Source: Algoriphagus sp. AGSA1
Lineage (GTDB): Bacteria > Bacteroidota > Bacteroidia > Cytophagales > Cyclobacteriaceae
DNA length: 64,000 nucleotides
Direction: 5' to 3'
Assembly: GCF_021390545.1 (NCBI RefSeq)
Contig: NZ_JAJUWR010000012.1
Location: 1 to 64,000 of the forward strand
Part shown: positions 53,547 to 63,550 of the stretch, piece after piece
Layout: every line of letters begins with the position of its first letter
How positions within the stretch are numbered: the stretch's first letter is position 1
The notes under the pieces: model-generated
The model's database searches: none
The model's input: the letters and a program-made list of their open reading frames with translations, nothing else
What the model was told of the DNA's origin: nothing
Position numbers and translations under genes: made by a program

Positions 53547-56500
53547 TTAAAATGTGAGATTTAGGCCCAGTGTGTAAGTCCTCGTAGTGGGATATTTATC
53601 CCGTTCGTCATTGCCTGGATCAAAACCGGTGATACTCACTCCCTCTGGATCAATTCCTTTGTAATTGGTAATCGTAAACAGATTAAGCCCAGAAGCATAC
53701 ACTCGTGCATTTCTTAGGAAAGCAACCTTCGGAAAGGTATAGCCTACCGTAAAATTGTCTAATTTGAAGTAATCTCCTTTTTCGATATAATGGCTCACCA
53801 ATGCCAAATCACTGTTCAAGCGCTCCCCATAAACTGGGTCGTATGCCGTTTCCAACATATTATAGGCCGGATTATAAGGGTTTTCATAGAACATCCTCTG
53901 AAAATTGAGAATCTCGTGTCCGAAGGCACCCCTAAAATTGAATTGGACATCAAAACTCCTGATTTGGAAGCTATTGTTGAAGCCAAGGATATGGAGTGGG
54001 ATGCCATTGCCATAAAACTGCCGGTCTTCCTGTGAAGCCGTACTGATCGGTATGGCCTCCCCTTCGGTATTCTCTATCAGCCACTCTCCATCCGGAGTCA
54101 CACCTACAGTTTTCCATAGGAAAAACCTTCCGATAGGCCCGCCCACTTCTACCCTGTGGGTATAATCCTGTATTGGCTCACCGGTATAGCCCGCTGTGAA
54201 AAAATCATTTGTAGCCTCAAACTGGTCATTCGATAAGGACACCAATTTGTTTCTGTTAGTGGAATAAGTGATGTTCGTGTTCCATGAAAAACCAGGCTTT
54301 CTGATGGGTGCCAGGTTCAATAGAATCTCCAACCCATCATTTTGCAAGACTCCCGCATTGATGGTCATTGAGCCTGTAAGGTATGGAGGAACCGGCACGG
54401 GGAAATTGTATAACAAATCGTTGATATCCCTTCTGTACAGATCTATTGATCCACTTACCCGATCATTGAAGAAACTATAATCGACACCGAAGTTGATCTC
54501 CTGTTTCTTTTCCCATTTCAGATCAGGATTGAAATTCCGGGCTGGGATAAATCCCTGAACCCATTCTCCTCCGATATATGCTCCATTTGCTCTGTTGAAA
54601 TCATAACTAATCTGGGATAAGTAAGGAGAATTGGCAATGGTTCCGGTCACCCCATAACCAAACCTCAACTTGATTTCCCCTACATTTTTCAGATCTCTTA
54701 GAAATGGCTCATTGCTGATTTTCCAGCCCACCGACGCAGCAGGAAAAGTACCCCATTGGTTATTTATCCCAAACCTTGAAGAACCCTCTCTTCTCATACT
54801 GGCCATGAAGAGGTATTTATCCTTGAAGTTGTAAGTAGCCCGACCGAAGAAGCCTGCAAGTTGCCACCGGTTTTTGGAACTGCCCATACCTGCCTGGCCA
54901 GCCTGTAATGCCCCACCTGCCCCAAGATTGTTCCACTTGTATAAGTCAGTAGGAAAATCCCAATTGGAGGCAAAGAAATCCTCATAAGTCGCATCTTGCC
55001 AGCTATATCCACCCAATACCGTGAAATAATGGTCACCGACGGTATGATTGTAATTGGCAGTCAGTTCCATCAGGTTTTCATTATAGGCACTGGTAGATCT
55101 CGAAGCAGTCCCATTCTGATTATTGAGTCTTGTATTGGTGTGTTCAAAAGAGGTGGCGTAACCAGTCAGGTTACTATTTTGCACGTTGGACACCATCATT
55201 TTTAAATCCAGATTATCTACCGGAGAATAAGTAAGACTACCATTTACTCTCATCTCCTTGGTTTTGGACTCTGAATCCGCCTCATAAATTCTGGAAATAG
55301 GGTTTTCATAAAAGTATCCGTCCCTTTCCTGCCAGCCTCCATCTTCAGTTCTCACCCGGTCTGTCGGGTTCCTGATGATGGCCTGGCGATATGCGTAACC
55401 ATCCGCTCCCCCCTGATCTGAAGTAAACACCCTGTTGATGATCTGGAAATTTGCCCTTAGTTTATCATCATACATACTGTGGTTCATATCCGCCCGGATG
55501 TTAAACCGCTCTTGATTGGAGCGCAAAAAAATCCCTTGCCAATTTCGGTAATTGACTGCAGCAGTGTAATTGGTGGTCTTATTTCCGCCTGTAAAACTTA
55601 AATTATGGTTCTGGCTGATGGGACTTCTGGTCATCTCGTCCACCCAATCAGTATTCCCCCCATAATCAGTATAAGGAATACCCTCTTCAGCGATCAATCT
55701 TCGGTAATCGTCCCCATCAAGGAGGTTCAGTTTTCTGGCAATTTGCTGGACACTTACATAAGCATCATAGCTGACAGTGTTTCTTTCCCCTCTGCTACCT
55801 TTCTTGTGGTAATCAAGATCACACCGCCTGTGGCCCTAGTTCCATAGATTGCCGCTGCGGAGCCATCTTTGAGCACATCGATCGACTCTATATCTTCTGG
55901 TGGAACGGTATTGAGTGTCCCAGGGATTCCATCTATCAGCACCAGAGGATCCGACGTACCGTTGATACTGTTGATTCCCCGAAGGTTGATTTGTGTGCCA
56001 GCACCTGGATCACCGCTTGGAGTAGTCACCCGCAAACCAGCTACTTTTCCCTGGATTAACTGCCCAGCGTCTCTAACAGCACCTTTCACAAAATTCTCTT
56101 CCTTTACGCCGGCGATAGAACTGGTGATATCACCCTTTCTGGTAGTTCCATATCCTACTACCACCACTTCATTCATGGAGGTAAGCTCTGCTTTTAGTGT
56201 GATTGAAAGTTCTTTGTCTGTATAGACTTCTACTTCCTGCGGGGCAAAACCTATAAAACTAAATACCAGGATTGCCCCCTGATCCGGTATATCTATGGTG
56301 AATTTACCATCGGCATCTGTAGAAACACCTCTTGTGGTTCCTTTTACCAGGACTGTGACGCCCGGAAGAGGTAAATTATCTTCATCACTGAATACCGTGC
56401 CGCTGACTGTCAACTCTTCATCTGGATCCAGATTGTAGCCATCATAGAAGCGTGCGGAAGTCTTGTCTCCAATGTCAGCGGCGGCCACATATGGAGGATA

Positions 56501-56569
56501 AAGCATACTTCCAAGGTAACTTAGCATAGCCAAAAAGACCATCCTTTTTGTAAATAGGTTCATAGGCAA
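53547..56569 (-). pseudogene. SusC/RagA-family TonB-dependent transporter, frameshifted
   Basis: The first 260 codons (signal, carboxypeptidase-like domain PLPGVTVLVKGTTRGVSTDA, plug GTQINLRGINSINGTSDP…IYGTRATGGVILITTRK) end off frame at 55754. The downstream frame continues seamlessly from KGSRGERNTVSYDAYVSVQ through the barrel to YTLGLNLTF. The switch is at an A-run (55800-55802, T on plus); one extra A restores TTRKGSRGERN. There is no STN domain and no FecR/sigma pair, unlike the first SusCD. With the SusD frameshift, both partners are broken as sequenced. Confidence 0.85.
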
Positions 56570-56786
56570 AATTTTTAAGTGGTTAATAAAATTTACTGAA
56601 CAGATAATTTTTCAATCATTTAATCCAGTAGAATATTTTAAAATTAGGCCATCTCTTATTGTGAAAAATTAACTCATTTATCAAAAACAGACTCTATATT
56701 GACCAAAAAACAGATATAGGCTAAAAATTTGATCAAAATACCTGCATAAATTTATTTCAATATGCGAAAATCTACTGTGAAGGGAG

Positions 56787-56824
56787 GAGCTTTTGGTCTA
56801 TTACTGGCGTATTGCAGCCTGCCC
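56787..56824. repeat. Solo end fragment of the GGGC-type element
   Basis: AGCTTTTGGTCTATTACTGG, then CGTATTGCAGCCTGCCC, matches the reverse complement of the left end of the copy at 61966 with a few changes. No partner end is visible nearby. The rest of 56570-56841 is AT-rich promoter-type sequence for the second SusC gene. Confidence 0.55.
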
Positions 56825-56841
56825 TATTTAAAAATCCGCAC

Positions 56842-58917
56842 TTACAGCAATCCCTGCTCTTCCAGTCGAGCTCTGGTTTCAGCATTATGACGCCAGAATT
56901 CATCCTCTACTCCTGTCCAGATCTCTTTGAACTCAGGATGGTTTTTGATCTTGTCCGCCATGGGATCCTTATTCAAAAACAGGATAACCCAATACTGGAT
57001 ATTATCCTCTTTGCCAAAAAGTCGAAAATGTTCCAGCGCCTTGTCGAAATCCCCTTCATGGGCATAGTACATAGTCAATCCCAGATTTTTGTACACTGTT
57101 TGGTCTTTATCCAGATAGTCCCGATAGCTCTCGATAAATCTTCTGCCCTCTTTCATTTTCCCCATTTGCTCATACACCACGCCGATCAGCATGTTTTCGT
57201 GTACATACACGTTCAGGTTATTCTCCTCTCTGAGGCGGTTGAAGCGCTCATAGTAGAAATAGGCAGAATCGTAGTCTCTCAGGTAATAACTGACTTTCCC
57301 CAGATCCTGAAGAATATCAAAGCGAGAGGTATCTTTGTCAAATTCGATTTTCAACAATTGACGGGTATGCCTTAGATTGGAATCCTGCGCATAGCTGATA
57401 AAGGCCTTTACATAACGTGAATACAAGTTGCCCGAGAAATATTCCAAGGATTTATCGATATAATAGCCCGCCTCTTCCACGAAGCCTGTTTGGATCAAAG
57501 CATTACCCAATCTTAAATAAAAGTAGCTGGTAGCCACGGAATCATTAGACCCGGCATCCAGCTGCACACCTTTTAGCGCATACTCCAAGTATTTTTCGGT
57601 ATCGGGAAGATAATTGGCATAAAAGTCAGCGAGCAATCCGATGATCAAAGAGGAATTGGGTCTGTATTCCAATCCTCTTTCCAGAAACGGTAAAGCTTGG
57701 CCATATTCCTTTTTAAGCAGGTAATACATGGCTTTAGCAATGAGGCTTTCGCCTAAGGAAGGATCGTAAAGCATAGCTTTATCAGCATATACACCCAACT
57801 GTTCTAAATGGACTTTTTCTGCCCTGAACATATCATAGTAATAAAATGCCATTCCGGCACAGGCATAGGCTAAGGCAAACCTTTTATCTTCTTGAATGGC
57901 TTCTTCAAAAAACCGAACGGATTCAAGCAGATTATCATCCCCACCTTTATTCAGCAGATCCAATCCCTTCATAAAGGAGTCGTAGGCTTTTAGGTTCTCT
58001 GTGGGCTCTTTTTCAATCCTGGATTTCTCTTCAGGAGTGATGACCGCCTGGATTTCCTTAGCTATGTCCTGGGATATTTCCTGTTGCAGGGCAAAAATAT
58101 CACTCACCTCTCTTCTATACTGTTTACTCCACAGATGGCGATCCTTTGCTCCATCAATAAGTTGGATGTTCAAGACTATTTTATCTCCCACTTTCTGTCC
58201 GCTTCCCTCTACCAAATAATTCACATTCAGCTCATCTGCCATTTCTGGAATGGATTTATTGATGCCTCTGTATTTTTCAGCGGAAGTCCTGCTCAGCACT
58301 CTCAGGTCTTTGATCTTCTGGAGATTGTTCAGCGTGGCCTCCATCAACCCATTGATGAGGTAAACATTGGAAGAATCGGCGCTGTCGTTTTTGAAAGGCA
58401 GCACTACGATGGACTTTTCTCTGGTGAGTTTTTCGGCAAAATAATCCCGGCTCATCCAGATCAATCCCAGCACTACCAACAAGAAAACCCCCACCGATGC
58501 CAGTATCCATTTCCGGTTAGACAGTTTGGCAACGGGCTGCACTGAGTCTTCCTCCGTCACAGATTCGGTGCGCTTGCCCACTTCTCCTGGAGGATAACCA
58601 TAATACTCCCGGAAGCATTTGATAAAATAAGAAGGACTGTTGAAGCCAACTTGATGGGAGACTTCGGAGACGTTCCCAGAACTGCTGCGCAGGAGTTCCA
58701 TTGCCCGCTCAAGACGAACCTGGTTGATGAATTGACTCACTGAAAAACTGGTAGTCTTCTTGACTTTCCTAAGCAGATTGGATCTACTCATGTGCATCTC
58801 ATCTGCCAACTCAGCCACCCCAAACTCCTCCTCAGCGATATGCAAGGTGATCTTTGCTATCAACTGATCCAAAAACTCTTTGTCCTGAGTAGTCAATTCG
58901 GGCATATTGTCTATCAA
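56842..58917 (-). CDS. Transmembrane AraC-type regulator with TolB-like and TPR domains
   Basis: 691 residues. Residues 20-112 form an AraC-type double HTH (FGVAELADEMHMSRSNLLRKV; NVSEVSHQVGFNSPSYFIKCF). A membrane helix lies at 137-155 (WILASVGVFLLVVLGLIWM). A FlgO/TolB-N-like domain follows (KSIVVLPFKNDSADSSNVYLINGLMEATLNN is its opening, abbreviated VLPFKN…SGQKVGDKIVLNIQLID), then about 350 residues of TPR. Predicted inner-membrane regulator with cytoplasmic DNA-binding part. It lies upstream of the second SusCD pair on the same strand, its probable target. A start at the ATG at 58905 (MPELTTQ) is equally possible. Confidence 0.82.
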   Translation of the reverse strand: MIDNMPELTTQDKEFLDQLIAKITLHIAEEEFGVAELADEMHMSRSNLLRKVKKTTSFSVSQFINQVRLERAMELLRSSSGNVSEVSHQVGFNSPSYFIKCFREYYGYPPGEVGKRTESVTEEDSVQPVAKLSNRKWILASVGVFLLVVLGLIWMSRDYFAEKLTREKSIVVLPFKNDSADSSNVYLINGLMEATLNNLQKIKDLRVLSRTSAEKYRGINKSIPEMADELNVNYLVEGSGQKVGDKIVLNIQLIDGAKDRHLWSKQYRREVSDIFALQQEISQDIAKEIQAVITPEEKSRIEKEPTENLKAYDSFMKGLDLLNKGGDDNLLESVRFFEEAIQEDKRFALAYACAGMAFYYYDMFRAEKVHLEQLGVYADKAMLYDPSLGESLIAKAMYYLLKKEYGQALPFLERGLEYRPNSSLIIGLLADFYANYLPDTEKYLEYALKGVQLDAGSNDSVATSYFYLRLGNALIQTGFVEEAGYYIDKSLEYFSGNLYSRYVKAFISYAQDSNLRHTRQLLKIEFDKDTSRFDILQDLGKVSYYLRDYDSAYFYYERFNRLREENNLNVYVHENMLIGVVYEQMGKMKEGRRFIESYRDYLDKDQTVYKNLGLTMYYAHEGDFDKALEHFRLFGKEDNIQYWVILFLNKDPMADKIKNHPEFKEIWTGVEDEFWRHNAETRARLEEQGLL

Positions 58918-59120
58918 TTATAAATTTTCTATTGGGGTTTGCCCAAGCTTCCAAAAAGTCTGTTTAAGTATTGAATGTAGGCTTTTTGCGTCATTTTTTA
59001 TAGGCCTGCGTCATAATTGCTATCCAAATGATAAAAGCTTATGCTTTTGGAAGCATGTCTGTTTAGTGTGGCCAAAGTCGGTGATTTTACTTTGTGACAT
59101 TCAAACAAATCAAAATTCCA

Positions 59121-59675
59121 ATGAAAAAAACTGTATTTCAATCCCACATTTTCGCCGCGTTTATTATGACGATGCTCACACTAGTCTCATGCAGTACATC
59201 TTCTTCCAAAAAAGAAGGTGCTCCTGACATAGACCTACACACAGCAGTAGTCACCGACAATATAAATGCCGTAAAACAGCATATCGAGGTCGGAAGCAAC
59301 CTGAATGAGAAAGATCCTTTTGGCGGGTCAAGTCCATTGATCACTGCGGCCATCTTCGGAAAAAAAGACATGAGCATTTTGCTCTTGGATGCAGGAGCCG
59401 ATATCAACTTCCAAAACAATGACGGTTCCACAGCACTGATTTCCGCGGCGTTTTTTGGACGTCCGGAGATAGTCCAGCTTTTGCTGGAAAGAAAGGCGGA
59501 CAAAACCATTAAAAACAAATACGGCACTACAGCTTATGACAATGTATCAGCGCCATTTTCAGAAGTCAAAGAAGTCTATGACATCATGGGTGGGATGCTG
59601 GAACCCATGGGACTCAAACTGGATTATGCCTATCTGGAGAAAATCAGACCGGAAATCGCAAAAATGCTGAACTGA
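59121..59675 (+). CDS. Ankyrin-repeat lipoprotein
   Basis: 184 residues from the ATG at 59121 (MKKTVFQSH); a GTG nine codons earlier is less likely. A lipobox (MLTLVSCSTSS) is followed by ankyrin repeats (DLHTAVVTDNINAVKQHIEV, SPLITAAIFGKKDMSILLLD, TALISAAFFGRPEIVQLLLE). Exported protein-protein interaction module. The acyltransferase gene starts 4 bases after its stop, so the two are an operon. Confidence 0.85.
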   Translation: MKKTVFQSHIFAAFIMTMLTLVSCSTSSSKKEGAPDIDLHTAVVTDNINAVKQHIEVGSNLNEKDPFGGSSPLITAAIFGKKDMSILLLDAGADINFQNNDGSTALISAAFFGRPEIVQLLLERKADKTIKNKYGTTAYDNVSAPFSEVKEVYDIMGGMLEPMGLKLDYAYLEKIRPEIAKMLN

Positions 59676-59679
59676 CCCC

Positions 59680-60741
59680 ATGGAAAACCCAAGAAAGAGT
59701 ATCAGCAGACGACATGATATCGATTGGCTGAGAGTGATCGCCATAGGCCTACTCCTGATCTATCATGTTGCCATAGGGTTTCAGTCCTGGGGCAGAATGA
59801 TCGGTTTTATCACATCAGATGAACCATGGGCTACCTTGTGGTGGCCCATGGCACTTCTGAATATCTGGAGAATCCCCCTCCTCTTTTTTGTCTCCGGCAT
59901 GGGGGTTTATTTCGCCATGCAGTCCCGTACTTGGAAGCAGTTGATAAGGGAAAGGACGAGAAGAATTTTGGTGCCCTTCGTCTTTGGTATGTTCACAATA
60001 GTTCCACTACATCTCCTGATTTGGCGTTGGTACTATGGTATGGAACTGAAGTATTCCTGGGCTCCGGGCCATCTGTGGTTTTTGGGAAACATCTTTTGTT
60101 ATGTTGTCCTTTTGAGTCCGCTCTTTTATCTGATCAGGAAAAATGAATCAGGAAAGTTTGTGACCTGGATGAAACATGTTCTGGGAAAGCCCTGGGGACT
60201 GTTAATCGTGTTGGCCGCTTTGGTAGCCGAGGCAATTTTGATTAATCCCCTGCCTTTCGAGCTGTATGCAATGACCTGGCATGGATTTGTTCTCGGATTA
60301 TTGGCTTTCTTTTTCGGTTTTTGCTTCGTACTCAGCGGAGATCCATTCTGGAAAATGATCCAAACCTATCGATGGATATTCCCCATTGTAGGAGTTTTGT
60401 TGTTTGCCTATAGGTTAATTCAGTATTCAAGCTTTCCTCCTTCCTACGTACTTGCCATTGAATCCTATTCCTGGATTTTGACTGTGTTCGCTTTTGGCAG
60501 TCTTTACCTCAAAGGCTCTGGCAAGACCCTATCCTATTTGAGTCAGGCAGCTTATCCTATCTATATTCTGCATATGATATTCCTGTATCTGGGGTCCACG
60601 TGGGTGTTTCCTATGGCTATTCCCGTCCAGCTACAATTTGTATTGGTAGTTTTGGCGACGTTTGTGGGCAGTTTTGGCACATTTGAACTGATCCGCCGGA
60701 TACCTGTTATCAGACCTCTGTTTGGGTTAAAGTCAGGATAA
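59680..60741 (+). CDS. Membrane acyltransferase (acyltransferase 3 family)
   Basis: 353 residues with about ten membrane helices. Family start RRHDIDWLRVIAIGLLLIYH with the catalytic-type histidine, then RILVPFVFGMFTIVPLH and PGHLWFLGNIFCYVVLLSP. These proteins acylate sugars or other surface molecules across the inner membrane. It is paired with the ankyrin lipoprotein gene; substrate unknown. Confidence 0.88.
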   Translation: MENPRKSISRRHDIDWLRVIAIGLLLIYHVAIGFQSWGRMIGFITSDEPWATLWWPMALLNIWRIPLLFFVSGMGVYFAMQSRTWKQLIRERTRRILVPFVFGMFTIVPLHLLIWRWYYGMELKYSWAPGHLWFLGNIFCYVVLLSPLFYLIRKNESGKFVTWMKHVLGKPWGLLIVLAALVAEAILINPLPFELYAMTWHGFVLGLLAFFFGFCFVLSGDPFWKMIQTYRWIFPIVGVLLFAYRLIQYSSFPPSYVLAIESYSWILTVFAFGSLYLKGSGKTLSYLSQAAYPIYILHMIFLYLGSTWVFPMAIPVQLQFVLVVLATFVGSFGTFELIRRIPVIRPLFGLKSG

Positions 60742-60959
60742 GCCGTATTTAGCAGGAGTCGCTGGATTATGATACTGGTCACTGCCAGCCATTTCGATGA
60801 CTGGAATATTTACATGAAACAGATGGGACGAGCGATCTTCAAGAACTATGAAACTATTTCGAATCGATATTCAAAAAAAATGCGAATTTGATAGTTAAAC
60901 GGAAGATTCCATCGGCACCTGATCCGGATCAAAGGACTTTTCTTCTAGACCATAGGCCT
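60742..60959. other. Intergenic, no gene recognised
   Basis: Between the acyltransferase and the methyltransferase remnant. The minus strand may carry further decayed methyltransferase sequence, but I cannot match it to a motif. Confidence 0.35.
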
Positions 60960-61262
60960 AATATGTCTCATTCAGGAATCTCACCAATGAGGCTTAGGAT
61001 ATAGGGAATCAATGTCGATATCCTTTCAGATGCCTACCAGGATCAACTGTTCCCGTTTTTGGGATACGTTATAAAAAATCGCTTTCAGCATTCTTTAGTC
61101 CAAAGGCTTGTAACCGATCTCGTCCAGAGTGGATTTCATGCCAGCAAGAGTTCTACCTCGTCATGGTTCAGTAGGCCACGGACATTCTCTCCTACACAGA
61201 TCAAGGGTCTCACCTCGCCCAGTACCTTTGCAAATTCAATTCTCTAGAGGAATAGACTAAAG
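60960..61262 (-). pseudogene. Decayed DNA (cytosine-5) methyltransferase
   Basis: Minus-strand frames give EFAKVLGEVRPLICVGENVR, GLLNHDEVELL, then after a frameshift STLDEIGYKPLD, MLKAIFYNVSQKREQLILVG and KDIDIDSLYPKPHW. This follows the order of C5-methyltransferase motifs IV (ENVRGLL), VI-VIII (GY…VLNA…YGVPQ.RER) and the phrase after VIII. At least four stops and one shift interrupt it; the PCQ motif and target-recognition part are missing. It sits directly downstream of a Vsr gene on the same strand, the usual partner arrangement. Confidence 0.8.
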
Positions 61263-61296
61263 CCACACTCCGATCGATGATACCATGTTTGCATGT

Positions 61297-61773
61297 TTAT
61301 TCAGTGTATTGGTCGAGATAAGGCAACACATTTCCGAGTATAGTACCGAGTTCTTTTTTCACCTCAAAATCCCAAAACCTCAATACCGTCCAGCCTTTCG
61401 AACGGTAATAAGCATTGACCTCCAGATCCCGTTCCATGTTCCGCTCAATCTTTGCGATCCAGAATTCCCGGTTGGATTTGATGGTTTGTTTTCTGTGTTC
61501 CCAGTCGTACCCATGCCAGAACGACCCATCGACAAAAATTACGAGCTTGTATTTCTTCAGGCTGATATCGGGTTTGCCGGGGAGTGCTTTCTTTGGGGAT
61601 TTGTATCGGATGCCTGCATGCCACAGCGCTTTCTTAAGGAGTTTTTCAGGTTTGGTGTTTTTGCCCTTGATCCTGGACATATTGAGGGAATGGGCTTTGG
61701 TGGTGTAGAAGCCGTTCTCCTCGCAAAACCGCGGTACTGCTGTCTTGGGTCTTATGTAAGGGGTGTTTTTCAA
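61297..61773 (-). CDS. vsr: Very short patch repair (Vsr) endonuclease
   Basis: 158 residues. Family features: MSRIKGKNTKPEKLLKKALW, catalytic Asp69 in GKPDI, VDGSFWHGYDW (with Asp82 and His87), IKSNREFWIAKIERNMERD and WTVLRFWDFEV. Vsr nicks T:G mismatches that arise from deamination of 5-methylcytosine in the recognition site of its partner methyltransferase. Here the reading frame is intact while the neighbouring methyltransferase is decayed, so it is an orphan. An internal start at MSRIKG is also possible. Confidence 0.9.
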   Translation of the reverse strand: MKNTPYIRPKTAVPRFCEENGFYTTKAHSLNMSRIKGKNTKPEKLLKKALWHAGIRYKSPKKALPGKPDISLKKYKLVIFVDGSFWHGYDWEHRKQTIKSNREFWIAKIERNMERDLEVNAYYRSKGWTVLRFWDFEVKKELGTILGNVLPYLDQYTE

Positions 61774-61965
61774 CGCGTTAAGGTAATGAGCAGATTAGTT
61801 TGTCTTGTAGTTTTTGATCGTAATTGAGGAGTAATGGTTGTCCCTTATCAGGATAACTTTAAGGATTATTATGTTCTCTGCACCTTTTTAATTCCTTCCG
61901 ATAACTTTGAGGTGTTTTTTATCCGTCCTTTTTCCTTGACTTAATGGGGGATTAAGCGTTAATAA
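61774..61965. other. Intergenic upstream of vsr
   Basis: 192 bases, no gene seen. Contains the vsr promoter side and the left target duplication (TAATAA, 61960-61965) of the element that follows. Confidence 0.4.
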
Positions 61966-62269
61966 GGGCATGCTTAAAAACGCCAGTAATAGATCAAAAG
62001 CTATCATGTTCAATGATTAGCCTATTTTTCATGCGAGCGGTTTTTCAGCAAGTGCAATGTTTTTGACGAAAAGAGGTCTTTATCCTGGTATCAAAAAATC
62101 CCAAAACCGGGATTTTCATGCTAGCCCCAGCCATGCCATCTTCTACGTTGGCCTCATTCGAAGTGTAAGCATACATCTTCACTCGGCCGCCTTGAACCTG
62201 CCTTGCCGGTAGGCCCGCCTCCCGGAGGGCAGGCAGGGCTGGTATAGCTGAGACTTTTTCAGCAAGCCC
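61966..62269. mobile_element. MITE-like element, long form, with 6-bp target duplication
   Basis: 304 bp, starts GGGCATGCTTAAAAACGCC and ends TTTTTCAGCAAGCCC. Flanked by TAATAA at 61960-61965 and 62270-62275. Similar along its length to the copy at 27684-27946 but with more substitutions and an extra REP-like block (62206-62237) near the right end. Non-coding. Confidence 0.82.
62206..62237. repeat. REP-like GC-rich repeat nested in the element
   Basis: Same 32-bp sequence as 5642-5673 with one change. It is absent at the equivalent point of the copy at 27684-27946, where the sequence runs CCTTGAAGCTGG instead, so it was inserted into or lost from one copy. Confidence 0.65.
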
Positions 62270-62342
62270 TAATAAAATATCCGGTAGTGCTGAGCGTAAA
62301 AGATCAATATGCTACGGTGTATTAATCTAGCTAACTTCGAAT

Positions 62343-62786
62343 TCACTTTTTAAAATGAATGTAATCGGAGCTAATAGGTTCCAATCCCTTTTTACGCATC
62401 AGCATGGCAATCTGCCCCCGGTGATAGGTGGAATGGTTGACCAGATGCATGAGGACATCCAAGATCCTGCTTTCAAATCTGGCTCCGGAGAAATTCCGAT
62501 ATGAAATCATTTCCTCTACTTCCCTGCTGTCCAGCACGCTTTGGATTTCTTGATTGAGCTGCTCATTTCTTTCGGAAAAGGATTCAATAGGGAAATCATC
62601 CCAGGGTTTTATATTCGGTTTGTTTTGCTTGATCCTGTCTATCCAGACTTTCTGGGCATTCAGGATATGATTGGCAAGTCTGCAAATCTCAGTATCCAGC
62701 TGGTGATTATAGGACTGAAAACGCTTACCCAGCTCCTTATTTATTTGATAATTGTAATCGAAAAACTCCCTTATAAATTCTTTCAT
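62343..62786 (-). CDS. DinB-family protein
   Basis: 147 residues from the ATG at 62786 (MKEFIREFFDY). Four-helix DinB/YfiT fold: NHQLDTEICRLANHILNAQ with the first His, and LMHLVNHSTYHRGQIAMLM with the conserved H-x3-H-type metal ligands. DinB-like proteins are metal-binding, often thiol transferases or damage-inducible; exact role unknown. It follows the SDR gene by 12 bases on the same strand. Confidence 0.88.
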   Translation of the reverse strand: MKEFIREFFDYNYQINKELGKRFQSYNHQLDTEICRLANHILNAQKVWIDRIKQNKPNIKPWDDFPIESFSERNEQLNQEIQSVLDSREVEEMISYRNFSGARFESRILDVLMHLVNHSTYHRGQIAMLMRKKGLEPISSDYIHFKK

Positions 62787-62798
62787 AACTATGACCAA

Positions 62799-63542
62799 TT
62801 ATAATCCTCCACTTACATCAATAAAACTTCCCGTAGTAAATGATGCCTTGCTTGAAAGCAGCCAAAGAATAGCCTCCGCTACTTCATTCGCTTTACCGCC
62901 TCTTTTGAGCGGAATCTTTGATTTCAAACGTTCCACCCGGTCAGACTCTCCTCCCGAAGTATGGATATCGGTGTAAACCAAACCGGGACGGACAGCATTC
63001 ACCCTAATACCTTCTGCCGCAACTTCTTTGGCCAACCCAACGGTAAAAGTGTCAATAGCTCCCTTGGAAGCGGCATAATCGACATATTCAAAAGGGGAGC
63101 CGGTTTTAGCCGCAATTGAAGATACATTGACGATTGCTCCCCCCATACCTCCATATTTTATAGACATACGGGTTACCGCTTCTTTTGCACATAATATCGT
63201 TCCTATGACATTGGTTTGCATTACCCGCATAAGACGTTCACGATCCATACTCTCTACGCTCATCTGTGGCTCAAGTATTCCGGCGTTGTTTACTAATCCA
63301 TAAATGGGTCCGCATTCCCGATCGATCCTACTAAACATGTTAACTATCTCATCCGGTTTGGAAATATCTCCCTGTATCACGAATGCTTTTGACCCCAGAC
63401 GTTCAATCTCATTTGCGACTACTTCAGCTCCCTCCTTATAGTTGAGGTAATTCACAACCACCGAATAACCGGATTTAGCTGCAAGCAAGGCGGTTGCCGC
63501 TCCGATTCCGCGGCTGGCTCCGGTTATTACTATTGTCCTCAT
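62799..63542 (-). CDS. SDR-family oxidoreductase (FabG-like)
   Basis: 247 residues: TGASRGIGAATA, GLVNNAGILEPQ, VNVSSIAAKTG, catalytic YAASKGAID, and the C-terminal SSKASFTTGSFIDVSGGL typical of glucose-dehydrogenase/FabG-type SDRs. It starts 8 bases after the aminotransferase stop and probably shares its transcript. Confidence 0.92.
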   Translation of the reverse strand: MRTIVITGASRGIGAATALLAAKSGYSVVVNYLNYKEGAEVVANEIERLGSKAFVIQGDISKPDEIVNMFSRIDRECGPIYGLVNNAGILEPQMSVESMDRERLMRVMQTNVIGTILCAKEAVTRMSIKYGGMGGAIVNVSSIAAKTGSPFEYVDYAASKGAIDTFTVGLAKEVAAEGIRVNAVRPGLVYTDIHTSGGESDRVERLKSKIPLKRGGKANEVAEAILWLLSSKASFTTGSFIDVSGGL

Positions 63543-63550
63543 CGTATCCG

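Noticed and set aside
61285..61827. A 180-codon plus-strand open frame
   Set aside because: It is antisense to vsr across its length, and the minus strand has all Vsr motifs.
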